From a bacterium (GTDB taxonomy: Bacteria > Patescibacteriota > Saccharimonadia > Saccharimonadales > Saccharimonadaceae), in assembly GCA_004561445.1 (NCBI GenBank), contig SFVX01000001.1:682001-746000 (forward strand): DNA of 64,000 nucleotides, written 5' to 3'. Position numbers and translations under genes: made by a program. Below the pieces are notes generated by a model that saw only the letters and a program-made list of their open reading frames with translations, was not told the origin of the DNA and did no database searches. This document shows, in pieces, positions 49,803 to 58,152 of the stretch (position 1 is its first letter; each line of letters begins with the position of its first letter).

Positions 49803-50222
49803 TTATTGCTCCTCTTTCTTAACGATGCGGCAGCGTACTGGAAGCTTGTGGCTAGCGAGGCGAAGAGCTTCACGAGCTTGAGCTTCGGTAACGCCGGCGA
49901 TCTCGAACATCACGGTTCCGGCTTTCACCTTAGCGACGTGGAATTGTGGTTCACCTTTGCCGCTTCCCATCTTGACATCAAGAGGTTTCTTGGTGACAGG
50001 AATGTGCGGGAAGATGCGGATCCAGATTTGACCACCACGTTTGACGTAACGAGTGATAGCCTGACGAGCGGCTTCGATCTGACGACCGTTAACGCGCTCG
50101 TTATCTAGGCTGACAAGACCGAAATCACCAAAGGCGACGGTGTTGCAGCGGCTAGCGGTACCGCGGTTCTTACCTTTGCGAACCTTGCGGTGTGCTTCTT
50201 TGCGTGGTTGATTAAGTGCCAT
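49803..50222 (-). CDS. rplP: Ribosomal protein uL16
   Basis: 139 aa. RKVRKGKNRGTASRCNTVAFGDFGL, IWIRIFPHIPVTKKPLDVKMGSGKG and the C-terminal LASHKLPVRCRIVKKEE are typical. Near the peptidyl-transferase centre and A-site tRNA. Confidence 0.97.
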   Translation of the reverse strand: MALNQPRKEAHRKVRKGKNRGTASRCNTVAFGDFGLVSLDNERVNGRQIEAARQAITRYVKRGGQIWIRIFPHIPVTKKPLDVKMGSGKGEPQFHVAKVKAGTVMFEIAGVTEAQAREALRLASHKLPVRCRIVKKEEQ

Positions 50223-50225
50223 AAT

Positions 50226-50852
50226 TTATTTCTCCCCCTTATAGATCCAAACTTTAACACCAACGATACCAGCAATCGTTTGAGCGTGCTCGACGTAGAA
50301 GTCGATGTCGGCGCGGAGAGTATGGAGAGGTACGGAACCCTCAATAAACTTCTCACGGCGAGACATTTCGGCGCCATTGAGACGACCAGCGACCTCAACG
50401 CGAATACCTTTCGCACCAGCGTTCATCGTAGAGGCGCAAGCCATCTTGACGGCGCGGCGGAAGTTCATACGCTTACCAAGTTGAAAACCGATGTTTTCGG
50501 CAACGAGCTTGGCGCTGAGTTCTGGTTTCTTAACTTCTTCGACATTGATGCGAAGAGGCGTGGTGGTAACTTTTTCGAGATCTTTCTTGATTTCGGCGAT
50601 ACCAGCACCCTGCTTACCGATCACGGCACCAGCTTTGGCGGTACGGATGGTAACAGTGGTGAGATTTGGGCTACGCTCAATTACGATACGATCGATAGTT
50701 GGGCGGCTCTTGAAACGGTTCTCGATGGTTTCGCGAATTTTAACGTCTTCGACGAGCCAATTCTTGAAATCGCTCTTGCGGGAGAACCATTTGCTACTCC
50801 AGTCTTTGCTGACTTGGAGGCGGTAGCTAACTGGGTTAACTTTCTGACCCAT
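50226..50852 (-). CDS. rpsC: Ribosomal protein uS3
   Basis: 208 aa. MGQKVNPVSYRLQ start, KH domain with AGAVIGKQGAGIAEIKKDLE, then GRLNGAEMSRREKFIEGSVPLHTLRADIDF-type blocks. Normal length; lines the mRNA entry channel. Confidence 0.97.
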   Translation of the reverse strand: MGQKVNPVSYRLQVSKDWSSKWFSRKSDFKNWLVEDVKIRETIENRFKSRPTIDRIVIERSPNLTTVTIRTAKAGAVIGKQGAGIAEIKKDLEKVTTTPLRINVEEVKKPELSAKLVAENIGFQLGKRMNFRRAVKMACASTMNAGAKGIRVEVAGRLNGAEMSRREKFIEGSVPLHTLRADIDFYVEHAQTIAGIVGVKVWIYKGEK

Positions 50853-51262
50853 TACTTGCTCTCCTTTTCTTTCTTATCTGCTTTTTTAGCATCAGCTTTT
50901 GGAGCAGCTTTTTTGACTTTCTCTTCGCCTACGACCTCGACAAAGATGTTGGATGAAATCTTCTCATAAGGCAATGCGCGACCGCGGATAGATGGTATAT
51001 AACGGCGCATGCGAGTGCCGGCAGTGACCGAGATGCGGTTGATGCAGATTGTCTTGGTATCAATGTTGCCATTGTTGATAAGATTTGCAGTAGCGGATTC
51101 GATAGCTTTGCGAACAGCTTTGGCAGCACGGCGTGGAGTATTCTCAAGGATTACTACAGCGTCGCTGACATAGCGATCGCGAACCAAGGCAGCAACGACG
51201 CTAACCTTGCGTGGCTGACTATCTACGCCTTTGATATATGCGCGTGCAGTTTTGCTTGCCAT
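50852..51262 (-). CDS. rplV: Ribosomal protein uL22
   Basis: 136 aa. The core ends with GTRMRRYIPSIRGRALPYEKISSNI, followed by a Lys/Ala/Glu-rich extension of about 25 residues not present in most homologues. Lines the exit tunnel. Confidence 0.95.
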   Translation of the reverse strand: MASKTARAYIKGVDSQPRKVSVVAALVRDRYVSDAVVILENTPRRAAKAVRKAIESATANLINNGNIDTKTICINRISVTAGTRMRRYIPSIRGRALPYEKISSNIFVEVVGEEKVKKAAPKADAKKADKKEKESK

Positions 51263-51265
51263 AGA

Positions 51266-51550
51266 TTAACCTTTCTTTGCTGCTTCGGCGGCTTTCTTAC
51301 CACCGTGGCGTTTAAATTTACGAGTTGGGGCGAATTCGCCGAGCTTGTGGCCAACCATGTTTTCAGTAACGAATACTGGAACGTGGACGCGACCGTTGTG
51401 GACGGCGATAGTGCGACCGACCATCTCTGGAGAGATGGTGGACTGGCGTGCCCAAGTCTTGATGATCGTGCGATCCTCTGTGGCGAGAGCTTCAATCTTG
51501 CGTTGAAGTTTGTAGTCCACAAAAGGCCCTTTCTTAAGAGATCTTGACAT
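51266..51550 (-). CDS. rpsS: Ribosomal protein uS19
   Basis: 94 aa. MSRSLKKGPFVDYKLQRKI start and GHKLGEFAPTRKFKRHGGKK end are diagnostic. Contacts uS13 in the head of the 30S. Confidence 0.97.
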   Translation of the reverse strand: MSRSLKKGPFVDYKLQRKIEALATEDRTIIKTWARQSTISPEMVGRTIAVHNGRVHVPVFVTENMVGHKLGEFAPTRKFKRHGGKKAAEAAKKG

Positions 51551-51553
51551 AGA

Positions 51554-52390
51554 CTATTTCCTCTTTCCTTGGTGACGACTGCGGACAATCATCTTGTTAG
51601 TTTTCTTATTGTGACGGGTGCGGTAACCCAAAGTGAGCTGACCCCATGGAGTGCGTGGAGCTTTACCAGAACCGTGACGACCGCCGTCACCACCACCGTG
51701 TGGGTGATCACATGCGTTCATAACGACACCACGTACAGTTGGGCGAATACCCTTGCGGCGTTTGCGACCAGCAGAACCGATCTTGACGTTTTGGTGCTGG
51801 ACGTTACCAACTACACCGATAGCTGCGGTACAGGTCGTAAGAACTTTACGAACTTCGCCGGATGGCATGCGGATAGTTGCGTAACCGTTTTCTTTTGCCA
51901 TAAGCTGAGCAGATGCACCAGCTGCGCGGACGGCTTGAGCGCCTTTGCCTGGAGTAAGCTCGATGGCGTAGATTTGGGTACCAACAGGGATTTGTTCGAT
52001 AGCCATGCGGTTGGAAGTTTCGATTGGAGCTTCTTCACCAGTCTGGATTTCGAGACCCTGGCGCATGTTGGTGTCAGCGAGGATGTAGTAATATACACCG
52101 TTTTGATCTTTGACACGTGCGATGCGTGCGCTACGGTTTGGATCGTACTCAATTTCTTCAACGCGTAGGGTAAGACCTGCAGGAAGATTGTGAGTCAAGA
52201 TACGATAGTGACGTTTGACGCCACCGCCACGATGGCGAACCGTAATGCGACCCTGGTTGTTGCGGCCAGCATTTTGCTTTTTGCTTTGGACCAAGCTTTT
52301 GAGAGGCTTACGAGTAGTAATCTGATCAAAGTCTTGGGTGGTTTTCTGACGTTGTGCCGGCGTGGTTGGGCGATAAGCTTTGATACTCAT
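51554..52390 (-). CDS. rplB: Ribosomal protein uL2
   Basis: 278 aa. NNQGRITVRHRGGGVKRHYR at the start, GSAGRKRRKGIRPTVRGVVMNACDHPHGGGDGG-type region and the basic end are diagnostic; the conserved His in the HPHGGG motif is present. Needed for subunit association and peptidyl transfer. Confidence 0.98.
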   Translation of the reverse strand: MSIKAYRPTTPAQRQKTTQDFDQITTRKPLKSLVQSKKQNAGRNNQGRITVRHRGGGVKRHYRILTHNLPAGLTLRVEEIEYDPNRSARIARVKDQNGVYYYILADTNMRQGLEIQTGEEAPIETSNRMAIEQIPVGTQIYAIELTPGKGAQAVRAAGASAQLMAKENGYATIRMPSGEVRKVLTTCTAAIGVVGNVQHQNVKIGSAGRKRRKGIRPTVRGVVMNACDHPHGGGDGGRHGSGKAPRTPWGQLTLGYRTRHNKKTNKMIVRSRHQGKRK

Positions 52391-52725
52391 TATTTATCTC
52401 CTCCCTTGTCGGATTTCTTGTCTTCAGTGTTTTCTTCGGCAACTTCTTCGAAGATCTTGATACTGTCGCCATCTTTAAGAGTTACAAAAGCGATTTTCTT
52501 GTCTTGGCGGTAAGTAGTGCCAGGATAAGCGTGACGACCACGGCTGAACTTAGTTGCTTTACCCTTACGGAGTACGATGCGAACCGATTCAACAGTGACG
52601 TTATACTGCGAAGCGACCTGAGCGGCGACGGATTGTTTGTTTGCGCTTGCAGGCACAATAAACATGTAACCGCGCTCGGCTTGCTTGCGGTAAGCTTTTT
52701 CGGTTTGGATAGGACGGATTAACAT
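52390..52725 (-). CDS. rplW: Ribosomal protein uL23
   Basis: 111 aa. LIRPIQTEKAYRKQAERGYMFIV start and VRIVLRKGKATKFSRGRHAYPG are typical; an acidic tail (FEEVAEENTEDKKSDKGGDK) follows. Binding platform at the tunnel exit for trigger factor and SRP. Confidence 0.95.
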   Translation of the reverse strand: MLIRPIQTEKAYRKQAERGYMFIVPASANKQSVAAQVASQYNVTVESVRIVLRKGKATKFSRGRHAYPGTTYRQDKKIAFVTLKDGDSIKIFEEVAEENTEDKKSDKGGDK

Positions 52726-53328
52726 TTAGGCGTTCTCCTTTCCGATAAGCCAGTTTTCGATTTCAGGCATAGCCTTCTCGACGATGATGATTTGATCAGC
52801 ATTCAAGATGTCGAAAACGTTGAGGTAAGTTGGGCGGACAACCTTGAGATTTGCGATATTGTTAGTAGCGCGAAGAATCTCAGTGGTTTTCTCTGGAACT
52901 ACAACGAGATAGTTCTTACCAGCTTCAATGTTTAGATCTTTGATAGCATTTTTGGTTTTGCCATCTTTTGGAGCGAAATCAGCGATGACACTGACGAGCT
53001 TGTCGGCGTTAGCCATAGACAAAGCTTGACGAACAGCTTGAAGCTTTGCGCTCTTGCTGATTTTCTTGGTGAAGTTTTCTTCGCCGGTGCGACCGAAAGC
53101 TACACCACCGTGGCGCCAAATAGGGTTGCGGGTTGAGCCGAAACGGGCACGACCAGTACCTTTTTGCTTCCATGGTTTTTTGCCACCACCGCGTACTTCG
53201 CCACGCTTCAAAGTCTTAGCGTGAGAGCTGCGGGAGTTGGCAAGATATGCGTCGTATGCGAGCTTAACTAGTTCGTGGTTATCGACGGAAAGACCAAATA
53301 TGTCTTTGTTCAATTTTGCAGTAGCCAT
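52726..53328 (-). CDS. rplD: Ribosomal protein uL4
   Basis: 200 aa. RSSHAKTLKRGEVRGGGKKPWKQKGTGRARFGS-type loop and WRHGGVAFG are diagnostic. Extended loop reaches the exit tunnel; in many bacteria it also regulates the S10 operon. Confidence 0.97.
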   Translation of the reverse strand: MATAKLNKDIFGLSVDNHELVKLAYDAYLANSRSSHAKTLKRGEVRGGGKKPWKQKGTGRARFGSTRNPIWRHGGVAFGRTGEENFTKKISKSAKLQAVRQALSMANADKLVSVIADFAPKDGKTKNAIKDLNIEAGKNYLVVVPEKTTEILRATNNIANLKVVRPTYLNVFDILNADQIIIVEKAMPEIENWLIGKENA

Positions 53329-53329
53329 A

Positions 53330-53950
53330 TTATTCCTTTCCCTCCACCATTACTAGACCTTTGTTTGGACCAGGCACAGCGCCTTTGAGACCAATAAGGT
53401 TGTTTTCGGCGTCGATGTAAGATACGACGAGGTTTTTAACGGTTACGCGGTCATGACCCATGCGGCCTGGCATTTTCTTGCCTTTGAAGACCTTCTGTGG
53501 ATACATAGAACCGATAGAACCGACCCTACGAATGTTACCCTTGAAACCGTGCGTGTTGCGTGATTCCTGGAAGTTGTGGCGCTTGACAGTACCAGCAAAA
53601 CCCTTACCTTTACTGGTGCCAGTAACCTGAACTTTGTCGCCGAGTGCGAAGCTCGTGACATCGATCTTGCTACCAAGCTTGACATCTTCTGGGATGCTAT
53701 CGACGCGGAATTCGCGGATATGCTTAGGTTTGATATCTTCTCCGGATTTTTCGACGTGTCCGGACACGGCCTTGCTCAGATTCTTACCCTGACCAAATGC
53801 CAATTGTACAGCGCTATAGCCGTCTGACTCGACGGTTTTAGTCTGAGTCACTGTACATGGGCCGGCTTGAAGGATCGTTACTGGCGTAACAACACCGTCT
53901 TCACCGATGATCTGGGTCATACCAATCTTGGTGCCGAGGATGATTTTCAT
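53330..53950 (-). CDS. rplC: Ribosomal protein uL3
   Basis: 206 aa. MKIILGTKIGMTQII start, GTSKGKGFAGTVKRHNF and GSIGSMYPQKVFKGKKMPGRMG are typical. First gene of the unit, transcribed from the promoter at 54111-54139 after a leader of about 150 nt. AAAGGA precedes the ATG. Confidence 0.97.
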   Translation of the reverse strand: MKIILGTKIGMTQIIGEDGVVTPVTILQAGPCTVTQTKTVESDGYSAVQLAFGQGKNLSKAVSGHVEKSGEDIKPKHIREFRVDSIPEDVKLGSKIDVTSFALGDKVQVTGTSKGKGFAGTVKRHNFQESRNTHGFKGNIRRVGSIGSMYPQKVFKGKKMPGRMGHDRVTVKNLVVSYIDAENNLIGLKGAVPGPNKGLVMVEGKE

Positions 53951-54110
53951 CTTTGGGCGTCCTTTCCCATTACATTAAAATCAGTTGGCTTTTGAGTGGT
54001 ATCTGGCGGTTTACTAGTGCGATGTCTAGCCCCGAAAGGCCGGATAGCACCTCGTTCTTTGCCAGACCAGGCTCTTGCACCAATTGATCTGTCTTATAAT
54101 TTACCTAGGT
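53951..54110 (-). promoter_or_regulatory. Structured leader of the rplC unit
   Basis: About 155 nt between the promoter and rplC. GTGC...GCAC closes a helix around CTATCCGGCCTTTCGGGGCTAG (54027-54048 region). It could be an r-protein autoregulatory leader; no known leader motif is recognised. Confidence 0.45.
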
Positions 54111-54139
54111 ATTGTATCACATCTATTAAAATAAGTCAA
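54111..54139 (-). promoter_or_regulatory. Promoter of the rplC-rpsH unit
   Basis: -35 TTGACT, 17-bp spacer and -10 TACAAT with an extended TGA before it. Confidence 0.75.
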
Positions 54140-54166
54140 TAAAAAGCTCCCCGCAAATGCGGGGAG
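54140..54166 (-). terminator. Terminator after coiled-coil gene
   Basis: Perfect 9-bp CTCCCCGCA/TGCGGGGAG stem with minus-strand T-run. Confidence 0.8.
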
Positions 54167-54188
54167 TGGGTTATGGAGAAAACTAAGT

Positions 54189-54758
54189 CTAGACCGAAAA
54201 AGCCAAACGGTTTATGGCCTCCTCGTTTTGGGCGATAATGGCGTAGCGCACCATCTCATCGAAGGGCTTGTTGCGCAATGTTGCGGCCGAATAGGTATCG
54301 ATCGCACCTTCCACCAGCCTAATCTGGCTGTCGCAGTAGCTGATGAATAGCGCCGTGCGCTGTTCGAGCTTTTCGGCGTAGTCATGAAGCGATTCGACGC
54401 GATGAAGTTTAGTCTTAAACATATACTTCTCAGGGTCAAATCTCAACATCCACTTAATCAGCACACGCGTGTTCTGCGTTTGCAGATGAAGCGACGTCTT
54501 GATAGTTTCAGCACGATTGCGACTTTGTCTCAGCTCGTTCAGATACTTATGCATGGTGGTCTTCATCTGGACGTTGTGCTGATGGTTGTTTTCGATGACT
54601 GCATCGACAACAGTGGCGTACTTGACGAATTCAAGCTTGGCGACACGGGCAAATTGAGCCTCGAGCTGATCTCTTAAGGCCTTGATTTGCCTGGCTTCAG
54701 TCTGAATCGACTTGAGATAGCTCTGAAGCTCGCGTGGCCGATAAATAGCAGTATGCAT
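54189..54758 (-). CDS. Hypothetical coiled-coil protein
   Basis: 189 aa from ATG 54758, fixed by AGGAGG 9 nt upstream; the frame opening at 54806 was rejected. Nearly all-helical with heptad-like spacing from about residue 15 to 75 and again 115-150, no membrane segment. Family not recognised. It is inserted between rpsJ and rplC, with its own TATAAT about 60 nt upstream and its own terminator. Confidence 0.6.
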   Translation of the reverse strand: MHTAIYRPRELQSYLKSIQTEARQIKALRDQLEAQFARVAKLEFVKYATVVDAVIENNHQHNVQMKTTMHKYLNELRQSRNRAETIKTSLHLQTQNTRVLIKWMLRFDPEKYMFKTKLHRVESLHDYAEKLEQRTALFISYCDSQIRLVEGAIDTYSAATLRNKPFDEMVRYAIIAQNEEAINRLAFSV

Positions 54759-54862
54759 CGCTTCTTTCCTCCTAAAGAGCAAATTAGTGGCCGAAATTGC
54801 GACCACATGTTTTCATTATAGCATAAACGTCTTAATATGTCAATGTTATTCGCATTTTTCAA

Positions 54863-54890
54863 CAAAAAGCCACCCCATAAGAAGTGGCAA
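54863..54890 (-). terminator. Terminator after rpsJ
   Basis: GCCAC/GTGGC stem with minus-strand T-run; separates rpsJ from the rest of the S10 cluster. Confidence 0.65.
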
Positions 54891-54899
54891 TTGTGATAT

Positions 54900-55211
54900 T
54901 TACATCTTGATTTCGGCGTCTACGCCTGCTGGGAGGGATAGATTCTGCAATGCATCGATGGTTTTTGGAGTAGCATCGATAACATCGATCAAGCGTTTGT
55001 GAATTTTCATCTCGAAAGCTTCACCACCGGTCTTATAGACGTGTGGGGACTTTACGACGGTAAAAGTTGAACGTTTGGTAGGAAGTGGAACTGGACCACT
55101 TACCTTGGCGCCAGTACGGATAGCAGTATCAACAATCTGCTTTGCGCTCTGGTCGATGAGGCGATGATCGTAAGCCTTGAGGCGGATACGAATCTTGAGA
55201 CCTTCTGCCAT
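54900..55211 (-). CDS. rpsJ: Ribosomal protein uS10
   Basis: 103 aa. KIRIRLKAYDHRLIDQSAKQIV, GPVPLPTKRSTFTVVKSPHVYK and MKIHKRLIDV are typical. Normally the first gene of the S10 operon, but here it forms its own unit with promoter and terminator, separated from rplC by a coiled-coil gene. Confidence 0.97.
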   Translation of the reverse strand: MAEGLKIRIRLKAYDHRLIDQSAKQIVDTAIRTGAKVSGPVPLPTKRSTFTVVKSPHVYKTGGEAFEMKIHKRLIDVIDATPKTIDALQNLSLPAGVDAEIKM

Positions 55212-55302
55212 GTTTATCCTTTCTACGTTTCGTATAATCTCAGATGATATCTAGACGTATCGTCCATGAGTTTTTACGAAATATTATTTAATTTGTGTTT
55301 AG

Positions 55303-55331
55303 ATTATACGGTATTTGCTAGTTTTTGTCAA
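55303..55331 (-). promoter_or_regulatory. Consensus promoter of rpsJ
   Basis: Perfect -35 TTGACA, 17-bp spacer and perfect -10 TATAAT. The predicted leader is about 85 nt. Confidence 0.85.
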
Positions 55332-55332
55332 T

Positions 55333-55358
55333 AAAAAGACCCCGCAGGTGCGGGGCCT
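55333..55358 (-). terminator. Terminator after guanylyltransferase-like gene
   Basis: CCCCGC/GCGGGG stem with minus-strand T-run, ending next to the rpsJ -35 box. Confidence 0.75.
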
Positions 55359-55374
55359 AGTTCTTGGGTGTCCG

Positions 55375-56598
55375 TTACTCCTTGTCGGGACCAAAACAGC
55401 TGACGTAGACACGGTCGTCTTCCTCGTACATGCTAATCATGTGATTAGATACGCCCAGGAAGCCGACAACCGCCTTGCCCTTCATGTTGGTGAAGCGAAC
55501 ATGGTTATTCGGCGCGTCGATCGTAAAGATGCTGTTGAGAATCTCGCCGCCAACGCCACACCAATCATCTGCAAAACGCTTAACCTTCTGTGAATAGTTG
55601 AAGGCACAATCCATGACGACCAGAATATCGCCCACGTACTCGGCTACAATCGACTCTTTGGTCGTGTTGGAAGTACGCAGATGAATCTTCTTGCCAGCAG
55701 AGATCAAGCAACGCTCAGACAGAGACGAATCACTGTCTCCATCACCGATGAAGGCATTGTCATTGGCGTCGTGATTAAGTACCTGGTAGTAGCTACTAAA
55801 GGTGCCACAATCATACCAGTCAAACTTGCCAGTGATTACGCGCAACTTGTCGCCAAAGCCATCCATGAGCTCGTCGGTAGACATCTCATAGGGGTCTTTG
55901 TCGCCAATGGCGGCGCGGATCATGGAAGGCGTCCAGGCATTAATGCCAGTGTTGCAGGCAGTCGTGTTGGAACGCATAAGCTGGTCGGCTTTCTTCCGAT
56001 CGGAAGGCTTTTCGATGAAGCCGTTGACGCCATGCAGAACGAAATCTTCGGAGAATTTGTGTTCTTTACCGTAGATTGCGTGTCCACAGCCCATGAAGCT
56101 ACTGAGGTCACGAAGCGTCACGCCCACGATAGTCGGATAGCCGGCTTTCGCAGAAATGTAGGCTTGGTGCACCGCTTTTTTGAACTCGCCATTGGACTGG
56201 TCGACGTACTGGTCGGCCGGAGTCGCAATTACGACAGGGTCCTTGCTACCTTTGATGCTTTCGGCAAAGAAAGTGCCGTCGGCCATCGCACCAACATAAC
56301 CATGATCAGGGTCGATGATGATGATGTTTGGCGAAATCACACCAAGTTTGAGTGTGATATCTTTGGCAAGGTCGCGTTGACGTTCGCTGGTTACCACGAT
56401 GATGATCTTCTGCGGATCGATGCCAGCACCAACGAATCTGTTGACTGTATCGGCAATGAACTCCACACCGTCAGAGACGTAGCAGAACTGCTTCTCATGC
56501 AGGGGGTTGGAGATCGGATAGAGGCGCGTGCCTCGGCCACCTGCGACGATGCAGACGTAGCAATTTTCGAGTTTCTCTTTTGGTTTTCTTTTGTTCAT
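55375..56598 (-). CDS. Mannose-1-phosphate guanylyltransferase-like nucleotidyltransferase
   Basis: 407 aa. The nucleotide-binding start IVAGGRGTRLYPISNPLHEKQF (16-37) and GFIEKPSDRKKA (about 193) are the two conserved blocks of sugar-nucleotide pyrophosphorylases; the His-Glu-Lys in the first block recalls ManC rather than GlmU or RfbA. It would make GDP-mannose or a similar NDP-sugar for surface glycans. The C-terminal 120 residues form a beta-rich region. AGGTGGG precedes the ATG. No other glycan genes are adjacent. Confidence 0.75.
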   Translation of the reverse strand: MNKRKPKEKLENCYVCIVAGGRGTRLYPISNPLHEKQFCYVSDGVEFIADTVNRFVGAGIDPQKIIIVVTSERQRDLAKDITLKLGVISPNIIIIDPDHGYVGAMADGTFFAESIKGSKDPVVIATPADQYVDQSNGEFKKAVHQAYISAKAGYPTIVGVTLRDLSSFMGCGHAIYGKEHKFSEDFVLHGVNGFIEKPSDRKKADQLMRSNTTACNTGINAWTPSMIRAAIGDKDPYEMSTDELMDGFGDKLRVITGKFDWYDCGTFSSYYQVLNHDANDNAFIGDGDSDSSLSERCLISAGKKIHLRTSNTTKESIVAEYVGDILVVMDCAFNYSQKVKRFADDWCGVGGEILNSIFTIDAPNNHVRFTNMKGKAVVGFLGVSNHMISMYEEDDRVYVSCFGPDKE

Positions 56599-56742
56599 TG
56601 GAATCCCACCTTTCTAAAAATAGAACAAAGAAAGACACCGTTAAGGTGCATGTACTCTAGTTTCTTGAGTGCATTTGTTTAGTATATCACAGATTAGCTA
56701 TTTTGTAAATAGTTTGCTCATAATTTCAGGATTTTTTCAACA

Positions 56743-56778
56743 AAAAAGCACCCCCGTTGTAAAAACGGAGGAGCTTTT
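56743..56778 (-). terminator. Terminator after tuf
   Basis: Long stem AAAAGC-CC-CCGTT/ACGG-GG-GCTTTT with mismatches and T-run on the minus strand. Confidence 0.75.
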
Positions 56779-56793
56779 AGTTACGAAAGATTA

Positions 56794-57978
56794 TTATTTA
56801 ATAATCTTGGTAACAACACCGGAACCGACAGTGCGGCCACCTTCGCGAATAGCGAAGCGGTCATTGTTGTTCATAGCGATTGGGCTACCAAGCTTGACGC
56901 TGAAGGTAACGGTATCGCCAGGCATGACGATTTCTTTGTCTTTTGGAAGTTCAACTTCACCAGTAACATCGGTGGTACGGAAGTAGAACTGTGGCTTGTA
57001 ACCATTCTGGAATGGAGTGTGGCGGCCACCTTCTTCTTTCTTAAGGATGTAAACTTGTGCTTCAAACTCGGTGTGTGGGGTGATGCTACCTGGAGCGGCA
57101 ATCACCTGACCACGCTCGATTTGCTCGCGCTCAATACCGCGGAGCAAGAGACCAGCGTTATCGCCAGCTTGACCTTCGGAAAGAGTCTTGTGGAAAGCCT
57201 CGATGCCGGTAACGACAGACTTCTGAGTGTCGCGGATACCAACGATTTCAACTTCGTCGTTGATGTGGACAGTACCTTGCTCGATACGGCCAGTAGCAAC
57301 AGTACCACGACCCTTGATGGAGAAGACGTCCTCAACAGGCATCAAGAATGGCTTGTCGAGATCGTGCTCTGGAATGTCGAAGTATTCGTCCATAGCATGA
57401 ACGAGTTCCATAATAGCGTCTTCGCTGGCTGGATCGCCTTCGAGAGCCTTGAATGCAGAACCCTTGATGATTGGAGCGTTGTCGCCATCGTAGCCATACT
57501 TGTTGAGAAGTTCGCGAACGTCCATCTCGACGAGCTCGACTAGTTCTGGGTCAGCGAGATCCATCTTGTTCAAGAAGACGATGATCTTTGGAACGTTAAC
57601 CTGGTGAGCCAAGAGAACGTGCTCACGAGTCTGTGGAAGTGGACCATCGTTAGCGGCGACTACGAGAATAGCACCATCGATCTGTGCAGCACCGGTAATC
57701 ATGTTCTTGATGTAGTCGGCGTGGCCTGGCATATCAACGTGTGCGTAGTGACGCTTTTCGGATTCGTATTCCTGGTGAGAGGTAGCGATGGTAATACCAC
57801 GAGCCTTCTCCTCAGGTGCGTTATCGATTTGGTCGTAAGCGACCTTCTTGTTGACGTCAGATGGAAGACGCTTTGCAAGAACGGTCGTGATAGCTGCAGT
57901 CAAAGTGGTTTTACCGTGGTCGACGTGGCCCATGGTACCGACGTTGATGTGCGGCTTGCTACGGTCAAATTCTGCCAT
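56794..57978 (-). CDS. tuf: Elongation factor Tu
   Basis: 394 aa, full length. P-loop GHVDHGKT at 17-24, DMPGHADY with NMITGAAQ, and NKMD are the GTPase motifs; the C-terminal domains are intact to VTKIIK. Brings aminoacyl-tRNA to the ribosome. AAGGAG lies upstream of the ATG and a promoter at 58049-58077. Separate from fusA, which has its own terminator. Confidence 0.98.
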   Translation of the reverse strand: MAEFDRSKPHINVGTMGHVDHGKTTLTAAITTVLAKRLPSDVNKKVAYDQIDNAPEEKARGITIATSHQEYESEKRHYAHVDMPGHADYIKNMITGAAQIDGAILVVAANDGPLPQTREHVLLAHQVNVPKIIVFLNKMDLADPELVELVEMDVRELLNKYGYDGDNAPIIKGSAFKALEGDPASEDAIMELVHAMDEYFDIPEHDLDKPFLMPVEDVFSIKGRGTVATGRIEQGTVHINDEVEIVGIRDTQKSVVTGIEAFHKTLSEGQAGDNAGLLLRGIEREQIERGQVIAAPGSITPHTEFEAQVYILKKEEGGRHTPFQNGYKPQFYFRTTDVTGEVELPKDKEIVMPGDTVTFSVKLGSPIAMNNNDRFAIREGGRTVGSGVVTKIIK

Positions 57979-58048
57979 AGTTAGTATTTCTCCTTTATTT
58001 TTAATAATTTTTGGGCGCTAATATTAAACCAGCCCAAATAATACCTAT

Positions 58049-58077
58049 ATTTTATACGATTTTTTAAAATGTGTAAA
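58049..58077 (-). promoter_or_regulatory. Promoter of tuf
   Basis: -35 TTTACA, 17-bp spacer, -10 TAAAAT; leader about 65 nt. Confidence 0.6.
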
Positions 58078-58113
58078 GTGTTACAGAAAGCTACAAAACT
58101 ATTTAATATCTCA

Positions 58114-58144
58114 TCAAAAATCCCCTCAATGCGAGGGGATTTTA
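58114..58144 (-). terminator. Terminator after fusA
   Basis: AAATCCCCTC/GAGGGGATTT perfect 10-bp stem, AATGC loop, T-run on minus. Confidence 0.8.
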
Positions 58145-58152
58145 TGAAGCTA

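Noticed and set aside
55681..56682. 333-aa plus-strand ORF opposite the guanylyltransferase-like gene
   Set aside because: No motif or SD; the minus frame has the full nucleotidyltransferase signature.
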